From NCBI GenBank assembly GCA_021826685.1, contig JAKAYT010000007.1, forward strand, positions 1 to 50,553: a DNA stretch of 50,553 nucleotides. Direction: 5' to 3'. Made by a program: the position numbers and the translations under genes. Below are positions 33,783-41,404 of the stretch, in pieces. The stretch's first letter is position 1. Each line of letters opens with the position of its first letter. Source of the stretch: Thermoplasmata archaeon. Its GTDB lineage: Archaea > Thermoplasmatota > Thermoplasmata > Lutacidiplasmatales > UBA184. Below the pieces are notes generated by a model. It had not been told where the DNA came from. It did not search any database and worked only from the letters and a program-made list of their open reading frames with translations.

Positions 33783-34498
33783 AGGGCGATCTCCTTTCGA
33801 TACTTCTCGGGAACCGGGGGCATCGTGAACCCGGTCGAGAGCAGGTACTCCCGTACCTCTCGGAAGTACTCTTGACGCATCGCCTCGTTGGAGCGCTTCT
33901 TCAGGCCCCATCGGACGAACGTCTCATTGTTCTCGGACGAGGCGGAGCCGAAGAAGTCCAGCGTCCGGGGGACCAGTTCGTTGAACGCCGTCTGGAGACG
34001 GGCGCGGTTTGTCGCGTCTTCGATCAGCAGCGTCCGGACGATGTCCCGTCCTAGGCCGACGTGGAACTTCTCATCGGGATACGTGTCCTTGGCCACCTTC
34101 CGCAGCGGAAGGTACGTGGAAGAGATCAGGTCGTCCAGCTCGATCAGCTCGGCGATGTCGACCACCGCCTTGATTGCGCCGAACTCAGCCCAGTCGACCA
34201 TGGGGTAATCGAAGATCGTGAGCGGCTTCTTGTCCTTCCACTCCAGGCCCATCGCTTCGGCCAGCCGCGCGAAGAGGATGTGGTGGTTGAATTCCTCCAT
34301 GGTGTTACGGCTCACCAGCCACTTGAACTTCGGGGTCGGAGCCATGCGGATGGCCGGCTCATCGAACGTGAGCGCGCCCTTGAGCTCGTTGACCGCGTGG
34401 CTGACCACGATCTTTCCGATCGCTTTCTTGTATTCGGGCGGGTAGCGCGCGAGGTCCTCCGGGCCGTAGACCTCGTCGGCGAACCTCTCGGCGGTCAT
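33779..34498 (-). CDS. PaaA-like diiron oxygenase subunit (phenylacetate-catabolism family)
   Basis: A 239-residue ferritin-like protein resembling PaaA/PaaC and BoxB, the diiron subunits of phenylacetyl-CoA and benzoyl-CoA epoxidases. Likely iron ligands are the Glu in SHAVNELKGAL (about 38), the Glu/His pair in MEEFNHHILFARLAEAMG (about 67-84), a second acidic helix AELIELDDLISSTYLP and the pair in PDEKFHVGLGRD (about 141-152). The APTPKFKWLVSR segment is a further match. It is shorter than PaaA (about 300 residues), and no PaaB, PaaC, PaaD or PaaE partner or reductase lies nearby. It shares 4-base overlaps with the SDR gene before it and the dioxygenase gene after it. It may hydroxylate or epoxidise an aromatic CoA ester ahead of gentisate. 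Confidence 0.75.
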   Translation of the reverse strand: MTAERFADEVYGPEDLARYPPEYKKAIGKIVVSHAVNELKGALTFDEPAIRMAPTPKFKWLVSRNTMEEFNHHILFARLAEAMGLEWKDKKPLTIFDYPMVDWAEFGAIKAVVDIAELIELDDLISSTYLPLRKVAKDTYPDEKFHVGLGRDIVRTLLIEDATNRARLQTAFNELVPRTLDFFGSASSENNETFVRWGLKKRSNEAMRQEYFREVREYLLSTGFTMPPVPEKYRKEIAL

Positions 34499-35442
34499 CG
34501 TTCTTGGTTTCGGAGGCGTTCGGAGTTACTTAAGTCGCGCGACATCAGCATGAGATCGGTCTCCAGAGGGGCCAGGACCCCGCCCTCCTCCCAGACGTCA
34601 AACGCGCGCTCGAGGAACTCTGCGTCAAGGTGGGCGGCGTCGGGCGCACGGAGGATCCCGACCGGGCGAGGTTGGCTGAATACGAAGAGTTCCCTTCCCC
34701 GGACGCCGAACGTTTGCCCGGTATAGATTCGGGCCCGTTTCGAGCAGAGAAAGAGGACGAGCTCGGCGACGCTCTCTGCCGGCGCCACTCCCTTCACCGT
34801 CGCGAGGTAGTCCACGAGCCACGGCGTCGAACTCGGGATCGTTTCGGTGACCCGTGTGTGGGCGAACGGCGCGATCGCGTTCACCGTCACTCCGTAGCGG
34901 GCAAGATCGAGGGCGGCGATGCGCGAGAGGGAGGTGAGCCCCCCCTTGGCCGATCCGTAACTCGCCTGCCCGCGATTGCCGATGAGTCCCGCGCTCGAGA
35001 CGAGGTTGACGATCCGACCCCACAATCGCTCGCGCATCCCCACGGAAAGAAGCCGCGTCAGGTAGAACGCGGCGCTGAGGTTGTTGGAGATCACTGCGTC
35101 CCACGACGACGGATCGAGGTTGAACACCATCCGGTCCTGCAGGATCGCGGCGTCGTTGACCAGGATCTCTACCGGCCCCATCGCCTCCGCCTCGGCGACG
35201 AGTGCCTTCGCCCCCTCGAGCGTGGCGGCGTTCTGCGTGGACGCGAGCGCCTTCCCTCCGGACTGTCGGATCTCCTCGGCGATCCGCGCCGCCAGCTCTG
35301 GATCCTCCGGCGTTCCGTCGATGGTAACGCCGGTGTCGTTCACCACGACCTTGGCGCCGGCGAGCGCCAGCTTCCGAGAGATCGCGAGCCCAATCCCCCT
35401 CCCTCCCCCGGTCACCAAGGCGACCTTGCCATCGATGCTCAC
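34495..35442 (-). CDS. short-chain dehydrogenase/reductase
   Basis: A 315-residue SDR, longer than the classical 250. The cofactor-binding ALVTGGGRGIGLAIS is at residues 8-22, LVNDAAI (NAG equivalent) near 100, the catalytic Ser in VNLVSSAGLIGN near 147, and YGSAKGG with the catalytic Tyr and Lys near 160. The N-terminal insert around VVVNDTGVTIDGTPEDP resembles the SDR domain of peroxisomal multifunctional enzymes, which act on hydroxyacyl-CoA. It starts with GTG about 25 bases after an aaaatatc TATA-like box and heads the operon of diiron oxygenase, gentisate dioxygenase and cyclase. It may oxidise a dihydrodiol or hydroxyacyl-CoA intermediate. Confidence 0.85.
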   Translation of the reverse strand: MSIDGKVALVTGGGRGIGLAISRKLALAGAKVVVNDTGVTIDGTPEDPELAARIAEEIRQSGGKALASTQNAATLEGAKALVAEAEAMGPVEILVNDAAILQDRMVFNLDPSSWDAVISNNLSAAFYLTRLLSVGMRERLWGRIVNLVSSAGLIGNRGQASYGSAKGGLTSLSRIAALDLARYGVTVNAIAPFAHTRVTETIPSSTPWLVDYLATVKGVAPAESVAELVLFLCSKRARIYTGQTFGVRGRELFVFSQPRPVGILRAPDAAHLDAEFLERAFDVWEEGGVLAPLETDLMLMSRDLSNSERLRNQER

Positions 35443-35802
35443 ACCCGCGCTACTCCACCGGGATATTTTGCCCCTGGGGACGATCGAGCACGATGCCGGG
35501 AGCGGAGGGGTGGTCGAACGGACCGCGGACCCCTACCTCGAGCGCGTGCTGCATAAGCAGCGCGACCGGTGCGACTCAGGCACCGCTTCCCTGGTCCGAT
35601 GCGCGGCGACTACGATCCGCGGGTCCCAACACCGGTCTACCCCCGGCTACGGGAACCGCCCTCCGTGCACCGGCGTGCTCAGGCTGCTCCGCTCGAAGCG
35701 GGAAAAAACGGGAAGTGCGAATCCGACGGTACAGCGGTCCCCCGTCCTCGACTGAATTCTGGGAATGGCCGGTGACGAGAGCTTCGGGAACTCGTTCGAG
35801 AG
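35443..35802. other. intergenic region between the aromatic and arsenic clusters
   Basis: About 360 bases. The left edge holds the SDR promoter. The rest shows only short overlapping ORFs without recognisable homology and with no consistent frame, so it is probably non-coding or decayed. Confidence 0.4.
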
Positions 35803-36987
35803 CTACACTCCCGCACTCTCTCCTACGTGCGACTCCTGGGTCCACCGACCCCGCCAGAAACGTGACAGTTGAACGAGTCCCAGCAGGACGGGCACTTCCA
35901 CTAGGGGGCCGACCACGCTCGCGAACGCCACTCCGGAGGAGATGCCGAAGACCGCGACGGCGACCGCGATCGCCAGCTCGAAGTTGTTGCTCGCCGCGGT
36001 AAGACTCAGTGCGGCGGTGCGCGGGTAGTCCGCCCCCGCCCGCCGTCCCATTTCGAAGCTGCTCACGAACATGACGGCGTAGTAGAGCACCAACGGTATC
36101 GCGATCAGGAGCACGTCAAGCGGGGCGGCGATGAACGCGGCCCCTTGATAGGAGAACATGACGAGGATCGTGAACAGAAGTGCCCACAGTGCTAGGGGAG
36201 CGACCGCCGGAAGGAACCGCTCGGAGTACCAACGGTCGCCCCGCCAGCGTCGGAGGAGGACGCGCCCGGCGTACCCCGCAAGGAATGGGATGCCAAGGTA
36301 GAGGAGAACGCTCTCCACGACCACCGGCCAGGCGATGGTAATGGCGCCGGTGGAGACCCCGACCAGGGGAAAGAGTACGACGGTGAAGAAGAGGATATAG
36401 ATGGGATAGAAGGCGACCTGAAAGAGGCTGTTGAACGCGACCAGTCCCGCCGCATACTCGCTGTGCCCGCCGGCGAGATCGTTCCATACGAGCACCATGG
36501 CGATGCACCTCGCGCTGCCGATGAGCACGAGACCGATCAGGAACGCGGGCTCCCCGCGCAGGAAGATCACGGCGAACGCGAACATGACGAGAGGCCCGAC
36601 GAGCCAGTTTTGCAGTAGGCTGAGACCGAGGATCTTCGGGTCCCGGAAGACGGAGCCCAACTTTTCGTAACGGACCTTCGCGAGCGGGGGATACATCATC
36701 AACATCAGCCCGAGTCCGATGAACAGTGGCACAGGGGTTCCCGGCACCATCGCAAGCCCGACGACGGCTCGGAATCCCGGCGCCACGTAGCCGAGCAGGA
36801 TGCCAATCCCGATGGCCAGAATGATCCACAGGGTGAGATACCGGTCCCGGAAGGATAGGCGACGGGGCCGAGCGAGCCCAGGAGACGCGTCGCAATCGTC
36901 CGAGGACACGGGCGGACACGCGGGATCCTTCGGGAGTTCCGACCGATTGGGGTCGGACTCCTCCGAACTCCTAGACTGCCCCATCAT
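35803..36987 (-). CDS. acr3: ACR3-family arsenite efflux pump
   Basis: A 394-residue membrane transporter that exports arsenite using the proton gradient. After a hydrophilic N-terminal tail of about 45 residues there are ten hydrophobic helices. Family motifs are GLGLMLMMYPPLAKVRYEKL (about 92-111), GSARCIAMVLVWNDLAGG with the essential conserved Cys (about 156-173), AAGLVAFNSLFQVAFYP and TAASNNFELAIAVAVAVFG. It lies downstream of arsR-arsM-arsC on the same strand but is separated by about 420 bases without a gene, so it may have its own promoter. Confidence 0.92.
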   Translation of the reverse strand: MMGQSRSSEESDPNRSELPKDPACPPVSSDDCDASPGLARPRRLSFRDRYLTLWIILAIGIGILLGYVAPGFRAVVGLAMVPGTPVPLFIGLGLMLMMYPPLAKVRYEKLGSVFRDPKILGLSLLQNWLVGPLVMFAFAVIFLRGEPAFLIGLVLIGSARCIAMVLVWNDLAGGHSEYAAGLVAFNSLFQVAFYPIYILFFTVVLFPLVGVSTGAITIAWPVVVESVLLYLGIPFLAGYAGRVLLRRWRGDRWYSERFLPAVAPLALWALLFTILVMFSYQGAAFIAAPLDVLLIAIPLVLYYAVMFVSSFEMGRRAGADYPRTAALSLTAASNNFELAIAVAVAVFGISSGVAFASVVGPLVEVPVLLGLVQLSRFWRGRWTQESHVGESAGV

Positions 36988-37406
36988 CTGCCTCGCCGTC
37001 GATCGGGGGTGGGCGTGAGTGGCTCGCCGGCTTGTTCACGAGTCCTTCGACCCCTTCCCAAACCCACGAGTCCACCTCCTGAAATCCCGGTTCGGGACGC
37101 TGCGCAGGATCCGAAGGGTGCCCGTCCTTCCAAGGGACGTCCGCTGGCATCGTCCCGCCCGGGGGAAGGCGAGGCACGCCGTCGTCATCACCCGGGCGGC
37201 GGAACGTCCCCACTTCGGAGAAACGAACCGGGGGAAGGCGCATCGGAACCTCGGCGCCGGTCGGTGCGAGGTGCCGGTGCGACCTCGAACGATCGCGGGG
37301 AATGGGCCGAGAAACTCGGTGTCGCGAAGGGCGACCTCTCGCGAGTGCATCCACCGTCCGACGGGTTCGCCGGAGACCGCAGAGTGCGAGGGGGCGGCAC
37401 CCAAGG
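36988..37406. other. gene-free stretch inside the arsenic cluster
   Basis: About 420 bases between arsC and acr3 on the minus strand. Several mutually overlapping ORFs exist on both strands, but none has recognisable motifs. No clear promoter, repeat or RNA was seen. A decayed ars gene is possible but cannot be shown by eye. Confidence 0.35.
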
Positions 37407-37868
37407 TCATTCTACCGATCCCGCGGCCACATCCTCCGCCACTCCGTTTTGGCGGCGATCGGATAGAACGAGCTCGGCTCGCAAGCTCCTCACGAGCTGC
37501 TGGATGCGATCACGGACCTGTCGGAAGCCTTCGTCGTTGAGGGTCGCGGGGTCGGGAAGCGACCAGTCCCTCAGTTCCATCGTCTTGAGTCGGGCCGGAC
37601 AGCTCGCGTCATCGAGGCATCCCATCGTGATCCGTACCCGAGCGCGATCGATCATCTCCGCGGTCAACAGCTGTGGCGGATGGGGCGGAAGATCCCGCCC
37701 GAGCTCACGAAGCATGGGCCCGGTGCGCGGGTTCGCTTCGCGGGCCGGTCGGGTACCGGCCGAGATCGCCATCCATCCGGGAGGAGGATCGGCGTTGAAG
37801 ATCGCCTCCGCCATCAAGGAGCGACACGCGTTCTCGACGCAAATGAACAGGGCCGTCCTCGGGGTCAT
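37407..37868 (-). CDS. arsC: arsenate reductase, low-molecular-weight phosphatase type
   Basis: A 153-residue protein of the LMW protein-tyrosine-phosphatase fold, the class that reduces arsenate to arsenite. The P-loop is FICVENACRSLMAEAIF (residues 8-24), with catalytic Cys and Arg. A redox Cys is in TMGCLDDASCPARLK near 82-95, and the general acid Asp in WSLPDPATL near 107. The ATG overlaps the arsM stop (ATGA). A phosphatase function is possible in principle but the ars context is strong. Confidence 0.87.
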   Translation of the reverse strand: MTPRTALFICVENACRSLMAEAIFNADPPPGWMAISAGTRPAREANPRTGPMLRELGRDLPPHPPQLLTAEMIDRARVRITMGCLDDASCPARLKTMELRDWSLPDPATLNDEGFRQVRDRIQQLVRSLRAELVLSDRRQNGVAEDVAAGSVE

Positions 37869-38653
37869 CCCGTTCTCGTCCTCCGTTTCGTGGCGCGGAT
37901 CGCCGCCGCGACCACCCCGAGCGAGGCTTGTTCCCGGAGCGAGTCAACGGGTTGAGTACGGGAGGTGACATCGATGTCTATCTCGGTGAAGCCCACCCTC
38001 CGCAAGAGGGTCGTGAGTCGTGGAATCTCCATGGCCCCGCTCGAACACGAGGTCCAGAGCGCGGGGTCGTCGCGCTCCTTGGCCGCGATCTTCCGGGTCG
38101 CGACCACATCCGAGACCGCGAGTCGGCCACCGGGGCGCAACACCCGATACGCCTCGCGGTACACGGCGTCTTGGTCGGGAGCCAGGTTGATGACGCAGTT
38201 CGACAGCACCACGTCCGCCGATCGGTCGGCCACGGGAAGATGCTCGATCTCCCCCAACCGGAACTCGACGTTGCGATAGCGACTCGAGCGCGCCAAGGCC
38301 CGGGCCTTGGCGAGTATCTCCGGCGTCATGTCCACGCCAATGACGCGGCCGCGGGGGCCCACCCGCTTCGCCGCTAGAAAGCAGTCGATCCCGGCGCCGC
38401 TTCCCAGATCGACTACCACCTCACCGGGGCGAAGCGACACTAGCGAGGTGGGGCTCCCGCATCCTAGACTGAGATTCGCGCCGGCCGGGAGCGTCGCCAG
38501 TTCGTGCGGATCGTAGCCGATCTGGATGGCCGCCGAGGGTTCGCAACAACCGTTGGCGGGAGGCGAGAAAGAGGCGCGGGACGCGATCTCGGCGTAACGG
38601 GCACGGACCTGCGCGCGGAGCCGGTCGGGGTTCTTCACGGCACCGGGCCTCAT
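37865..38653 (-). CDS. arsM: arsenite S-adenosylmethionine methyltransferase
   Basis: A 262-residue SAM methyltransferase that methylates arsenite. The family start RLRAQVRARYAEIAS leads to NLSLGCGSPTSLVSLRPGEVV with the conserved GCG-P motif (about 63-80), the SAM site VVDLGSGAGIDCFLAA (about 82-97, with the conserved Asp-Cys), GRVIGVDMTPEIL, VVLSNCVINL and VLRPGGRLAVSDVV. A third conserved Cys lies in ALWTSCSSGAME near 205. Three cysteines in the expected places support arsenic binding. Start and stop overlap arsR and arsC by 4 bases, so the three genes form one operon. The 360-residue ORF-track entry is a run-in. Confidence 0.9.
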   Translation of the reverse strand: MRPGAVKNPDRLRAQVRARYAEIASRASFSPPANGCCEPSAAIQIGYDPHELATLPAGANLSLGCGSPTSLVSLRPGEVVVDLGSGAGIDCFLAAKRVGPRGRVIGVDMTPEILAKARALARSSRYRNVEFRLGEIEHLPVADRSADVVLSNCVINLAPDQDAVYREAYRVLRPGGRLAVSDVVATRKIAAKERDDPALWTSCSSGAMEIPRLTTLLRRVGFTEIDIDVTSRTQPVDSLREQASLGVVAAAIRATKRRTRTG

Positions 38654-39015
38654 GGGATCGTGCTCTCCACTCCCTTCGTGAGCCGGTAGTACATCCACTT
38701 CCCGCGGCGTCGCCCCTCGACCACTCCCGACTCGACAAGGATTCCCATGTGATGGCTGACGGTCGCATGGCTCAGGCCCGTGACGGCTTGGATCTCGCAC
38801 GCGCACAGCTCGCCGCGTCGCTTGAGCAGCGAGACCGCGAGCAACCGATGCTCGTCCGCGAGAGATTTGATGCGACGCAGAGCCTCGTCGAATCCCTTCG
38901 ACCGGAGCATCGTGTCTCCCAGCGCGGCGTATTCGGGCAGGCAACAATCCGCATCCTCGCCGGTCAGTCGTTCCAGGCGCCTTCCGAGGGTGACATCGAC
39001 CTTCGCGGCGGCCAT
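38650..39015 (-). CDS. arsR: ArsR-family arsenic-responsive repressor
   Basis: A 121-residue winged-helix repressor. The arsenite-binding CELC-type motif is present at RRGELCACEIQAVTGLSHATVSHHM (about 64-88), where the two Cys lie at the start of the recognition helix as in E. coli ArsR. An extra DADCCLPEY near 20 adds an N-terminal Cys pair. The wing is VVEGRRRGKWMYYRL. The ATG at 39015 lies 26 bases from the centre of a catatatt TATA box, so it is the likely leaderless start; an in-frame ATG at 39030 is too close to the box. The stop overlaps arsM (ATGA). Confidence 0.88.
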   Translation of the reverse strand: MAAAKVDVTLGRRLERLTGEDADCCLPEYAALGDTMLRSKGFDEALRRIKSLADEHRLLAVSLLKRRGELCACEIQAVTGLSHATVSHHMGILVESGVVEGRRRGKWMYYRLTKGVESTIP

Positions 39016-39037
39016 TGGGTCGATGGACATCAACACG

Positions 39038-39045
39038 AATATATG
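39038..39045 (-). promoter_or_regulatory. TATA box of the ars operon
   Basis: On the minus strand catatatt is centred 26 bases before the chosen arsR ATG. Being AT-rich in a GC-rich genome it is a strong promoter candidate. Short ATCA/TGAT half-sites flank it and might form an ArsR operator, but the dyad is imperfect. Confidence 0.55.
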
Positions 39046-39207
39046 TAGATGATTATCGACATGATGTTCTCGGTGCGACGTACGGCAGGCGAGTCGGCAA
39101 CGACTCGGTAGGCGGGCCCGGTCCCATCGCACGAAGCGGACGAAGGACGACCGCTTGGTACTCGCCCGGCGGAACGCCCATAACTCTCGAGACCTACGCC
39201 GTGCCGG

Positions 39208-40527
39208 ATGAGCGTCGAGTCGTCCTTGATCGGGATGCTCTTCATCGTCTTCCTCCTCGCGAAGGGCCTCGGATGGCTCTGCGAGAGGTTCCATCTCCCG
39301 AGCTCGGTCGGGGCGATACTCGCGGGCGTGATCATCACGAACCTGGTGATCGGGCCCTTCAGCTTCGCGGACTGGCTGGGAATCAATCTCTTCTCGTCGG
39401 GCGACCAGTTCAACCTGACCGCTCTCGAGGTCTTCTTCTACCTTGGTCTGATCTTCCTCGTTTTCACGATCGGTCTGCGAGTGGGGCCGGCGGCCGTGCG
39501 CGCGGTCGCGCGGAGAGGATTCGAGGTCGCCCTCGTGGGCGTCGCCGTCCCGGTCCTTCTAGGGATCGGCTTCCTCCTGATCTTCATTGGAGATTCGAGA
39601 GTCTACTCGATTCTGTTCCTCAGCTCGGCCCTCGCGGCGAGCTCGCTGGGGATCGTGACTCTGCTCGTACACGAGCAGGGCCTCGTCGGGGAAGCGGAGG
39701 GGCACCTCCTCTTGACCGCGGCCTTCTTCGAGGACGTGATCGCGTTCCTCCTCCTCGCGATCCTGATCGCCCTCGCGGACTACGGTTCGCCCGCCGACCC
39801 GCGCTTTCTCGCCCAGGTCGGGCTCGTCCTGGCCTTCGCGGTCGCCTTCGTTGTGGGGTTCCTCGTGTTCGGCGAACGAATCGGGCGCGCCGGGGGGGCC
39901 GCGGCGCGCCGGTTCGCCGCCGCTCTCCAGCTTAAGAATTGGTCGAAGCCGGACGGATCTCCGACCGACCGCGCGAAAGGCGGGATGTTGGGGGTTGCCC
40001 TCCTGGTCTGTTTGGGAGCCGGATACCTCGCCTCGTCCTTCGAACTCGCGGCGATCCTCGGCACGTTCTTCGCCGGCATGACGATGTCCGGAGTCGCCGT
40101 GCGCTACGGAACGGACCGCGCGTTCGACGCGTTGAACGCGCTCTTCGTCCCCTTCTTCTTCGTGTTCATCGGCCTCTTTTTGAACGGGTCTCTCCTCGCC
40201 CCGGTATGGCTACTGGCGGTCGAGATCACCGTGATCGCGGTCGTCGGTAAGATTCTCGCCGGTCTCGCGCATACACGTTCCCTGGGGCGCTGGGGCGCAC
40301 TGCGCGTCGGGACAGCCTTGACGTCGCGCGGGGAGGTCGGGATCGTCATCGCCATCGCCGCGACCAGCTCGGTGGGCGTAGGCGCGATATCGAACAGCTA
40401 TGCGAGTGCCATCATCGTGATGGCGATCGCCACCACGATCATTGGACCGGCCTTGTTCTTCCGAGTCCATCGTTCTCCCGCCCGCGCGCGCGCCCCAGAG
40501 ATGGCGCCGCCCTCCCCGAACCCGTAG
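39208..40527 (+). CDS. CPA2-family cation/proton antiporter
   Basis: A 439-residue membrane protein with about 12 hydrophobic helices, of the monovalent cation:proton antiporter-2 family (KefB/NapA-like). Landmarks are LPSSVGAILAGVIITNLVIGP in helix 2, LVFTIGLRVG near 88, LAASSLGIVTLLVHEQGL, FFEDVIAFLLLAILIAL with the acidic pair of the transport site (about 173-190), FFAGMTMSG and LTSRGEVGIVIAIAA. A basic, Pro-rich tail ends the protein. No TrkA-N domain is attached. A TATA-like cataact lies about 27 bases before the ATG. It is divergent from arsR and may help with pH or cation stress. Confidence 0.88.
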   Translation: MSVESSLIGMLFIVFLLAKGLGWLCERFHLPSSVGAILAGVIITNLVIGPFSFADWLGINLFSSGDQFNLTALEVFFYLGLIFLVFTIGLRVGPAAVRAVARRGFEVALVGVAVPVLLGIGFLLIFIGDSRVYSILFLSSALAASSLGIVTLLVHEQGLVGEAEGHLLLTAAFFEDVIAFLLLAILIALADYGSPADPRFLAQVGLVLAFAVAFVVGFLVFGERIGRAGGAAARRFAAALQLKNWSKPDGSPTDRAKGGMLGVALLVCLGAGYLASSFELAAILGTFFAGMTMSGVAVRYGTDRAFDALNALFVPFFFVFIGLFLNGSLLAPVWLLAVEITVIAVVGKILAGLAHTRSLGRWGALRVGTALTSRGEVGIVIAIAATSSVGVGAISNSYASAIIVMAIATTIIGPALFFRVHRSPARARAPEMAPPSPNP

Positions 40528-40612
40528 GGAGCGAAACCTCGCTCCGCCTGCGTCTTCGGGGGTCTCCCGAACCTTGATGTAATCCGATTCGACTAGCGGT
40601 GGAGGCGGAGTT

Positions 40613-41008
40613 ATGGGCGATGCACAGCCGCCAGCGGAGGAATCCGCCGAGAGCCCCCCGACCACCGACGGAACCCGACTCGCCGAGCGCATCGCGAGCG
40701 AGCTCGAACTGCTGTCCCGTAATGTCGACCTCCTCGAGCGGCTCGCGAACAATCCCCCGATGGGGATCATTCGACTCAGCGAAGCGATGCAACTTCCGAT
40801 CCACAAGGTCCGCTATTCGCTCCACCTGCTCGAGCGTGAGGGGGTGATCCAACCGTCGGCCGATGGCGCCGTCGTCACGGACATGACGGCGGAGTACTGG
40901 TCCTCCCTCGACCGGCACCTCGAGAAGATGAGCTCTCAGATCCAGCTGCTCAAGTCGCGGGCGGCCGAACATCGAGCCCAGCCCCCTCCGCGCCGGAAAG
41001 GCTATTAG
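40613..41008 (+). CDS. winged-helix DNA-binding protein with C-terminal coiled coil
   Basis: A 131-residue protein. A disordered N-terminal 20 residues precede a helix (LAERIASELELLSRNVDLLERLANN), a winged-helix motif (IIRLSEAMQLPIHKVRYSLHLLEREGVIQP, about 52-81) and a C-terminal helix (LDRHLEKMSSQIQLLKS). It is probably a small transcriptional regulator of archaeal type. It ends 26 bases before tRNA-Asn. Its target cannot be inferred. Confidence 0.75.
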   Translation: MGDAQPPAEESAESPPTTDGTRLAERIASELELLSRNVDLLERLANNPPMGIIRLSEAMQLPIHKVRYSLHLLEREGVIQPSADGAVVTDMTAEYWSSLDRHLEKMSSQIQLLKSRAAEHRAQPPPRRKGY

Positions 41009-41034
41009 TGGGATGCCGGCTCCGCGCCCTCGGT

Positions 41035-41139
41035 GCCGCCGTAGCTCAGTGGTAGAGCGATCGGCTGTTAACCGAAAGGTCAGCGGTTCGAAAGGCGGGC
41101 CCGATCTCGCGAGCCCGCCCCAAATCCCGCTCGGCGGCG
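41035..41139 (+). tRNA. tRNA-Asn (GTT) with T-loop intron
   Basis: The acceptor (GCCGCCG/CGGCGGC), D-arm (GCTC/GAGC) and anticodon arm (loop CTGTTAA) give tRNA-Asn with anticodon GTT. The T-arm is interrupted: after AGCGG-TTCGAA there are 33 extra bases before C-CCGCT. Removing them restores a normal 5-bp T-stem with a 7-base loop (TTCGAAC). G73 is followed by CCT, so CCA is not encoded. The 27-43 pair is A-A, the only mismatch in the anticodon stem. Confidence 0.85.
41093..41125 (+). other. intron in the T-loop of tRNA-Asn (position 59/60)
   Basis: The insert forms a 7-bp GC-rich hairpin (GGCGGGC/GCCCGCC) flanked by a bulge-helix-bulge-like junction: exon TTCG opposite intron CCAA (three of four pairs), with 3-base bulges AAA and ATC on opposite strands. 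Cutting within the bulges gives a 33-base intron and a 7-base T-loop. The one mismatch makes this a relaxed form of the motif. Confidence 0.75.
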
Positions 41140-41160
41140 CCTTTGGTCGATCCCTTGTAC

Positions 41161-41236
41161 GGGCCCGTAGCTCAGTCCGGTCCAGAGCGACCGGCTCATA
41201 ACCGGTTGGTCGACGGTTCAAATCCGTCCGGGCCCA
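41161..41236 (+). tRNA. tRNA with CAT anticodon (Met elongator or Ile2)
   Basis: A regular 76-nucleotide tRNA: acceptor GGGCCCG/CGGGCCC with A73, D-arm GCTC/GAGC, anticodon stem ACCGG/CCGGT around CTCATAA and T-arm GACGG-TTCAAAT-CCGTC. CAT anticodons belong to initiator or elongator Met, or to Ile2 when C34 is modified to agmatidine. Elongator Met or Ile2 are both possible here. It lies 21 bases after tRNA-Asn. Confidence 0.88.
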
Positions 41237-41404
41237 GTTCGCGGATGTGTCCCGAGATCGTGCGGCGTCGAGCGGCTCCACGCTGGTGGGCTCGACGGAA
41301 TCGAGCGGGCGGCTTCGGGAGGTTCCGCGACGGGGTGGCAACGTTTACCATGATGCAAGGAGTTTTGGTCCGAGCACGTCCGGGTGCGCGAGGGTGAATT
41401 TGCG

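Noticed and set aside
36988-37406. Missing arsenic gene (arsD or arsA) between arsC and acr3
   Set aside because: Frames on both strands were read and gave no recognisable motif, so nothing can be claimed.
39028-39053. Imperfect ATCA...TGAT dyad as ArsR operator
   Set aside because: Half-sites are only 4 bp and other ATGAT repeats occur beside it; too weak to list as a site of its own.
41094-41103. Shared GGCGGGCCCG between the tRNA-Asn insert and the tRNA-Arg 3' end, as a possible attachment site
   Set aside because: Only 10 bases, GC-rich and explained by the acceptor stem of one and the intron hairpin of the other; no longer repeat surrounds it.
41143-41397. 84-codon ORF over the CAT-anticodon tRNA
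   Set aside because: It reads straight through a well-folded tRNA gene and has no recognisable protein sequence.
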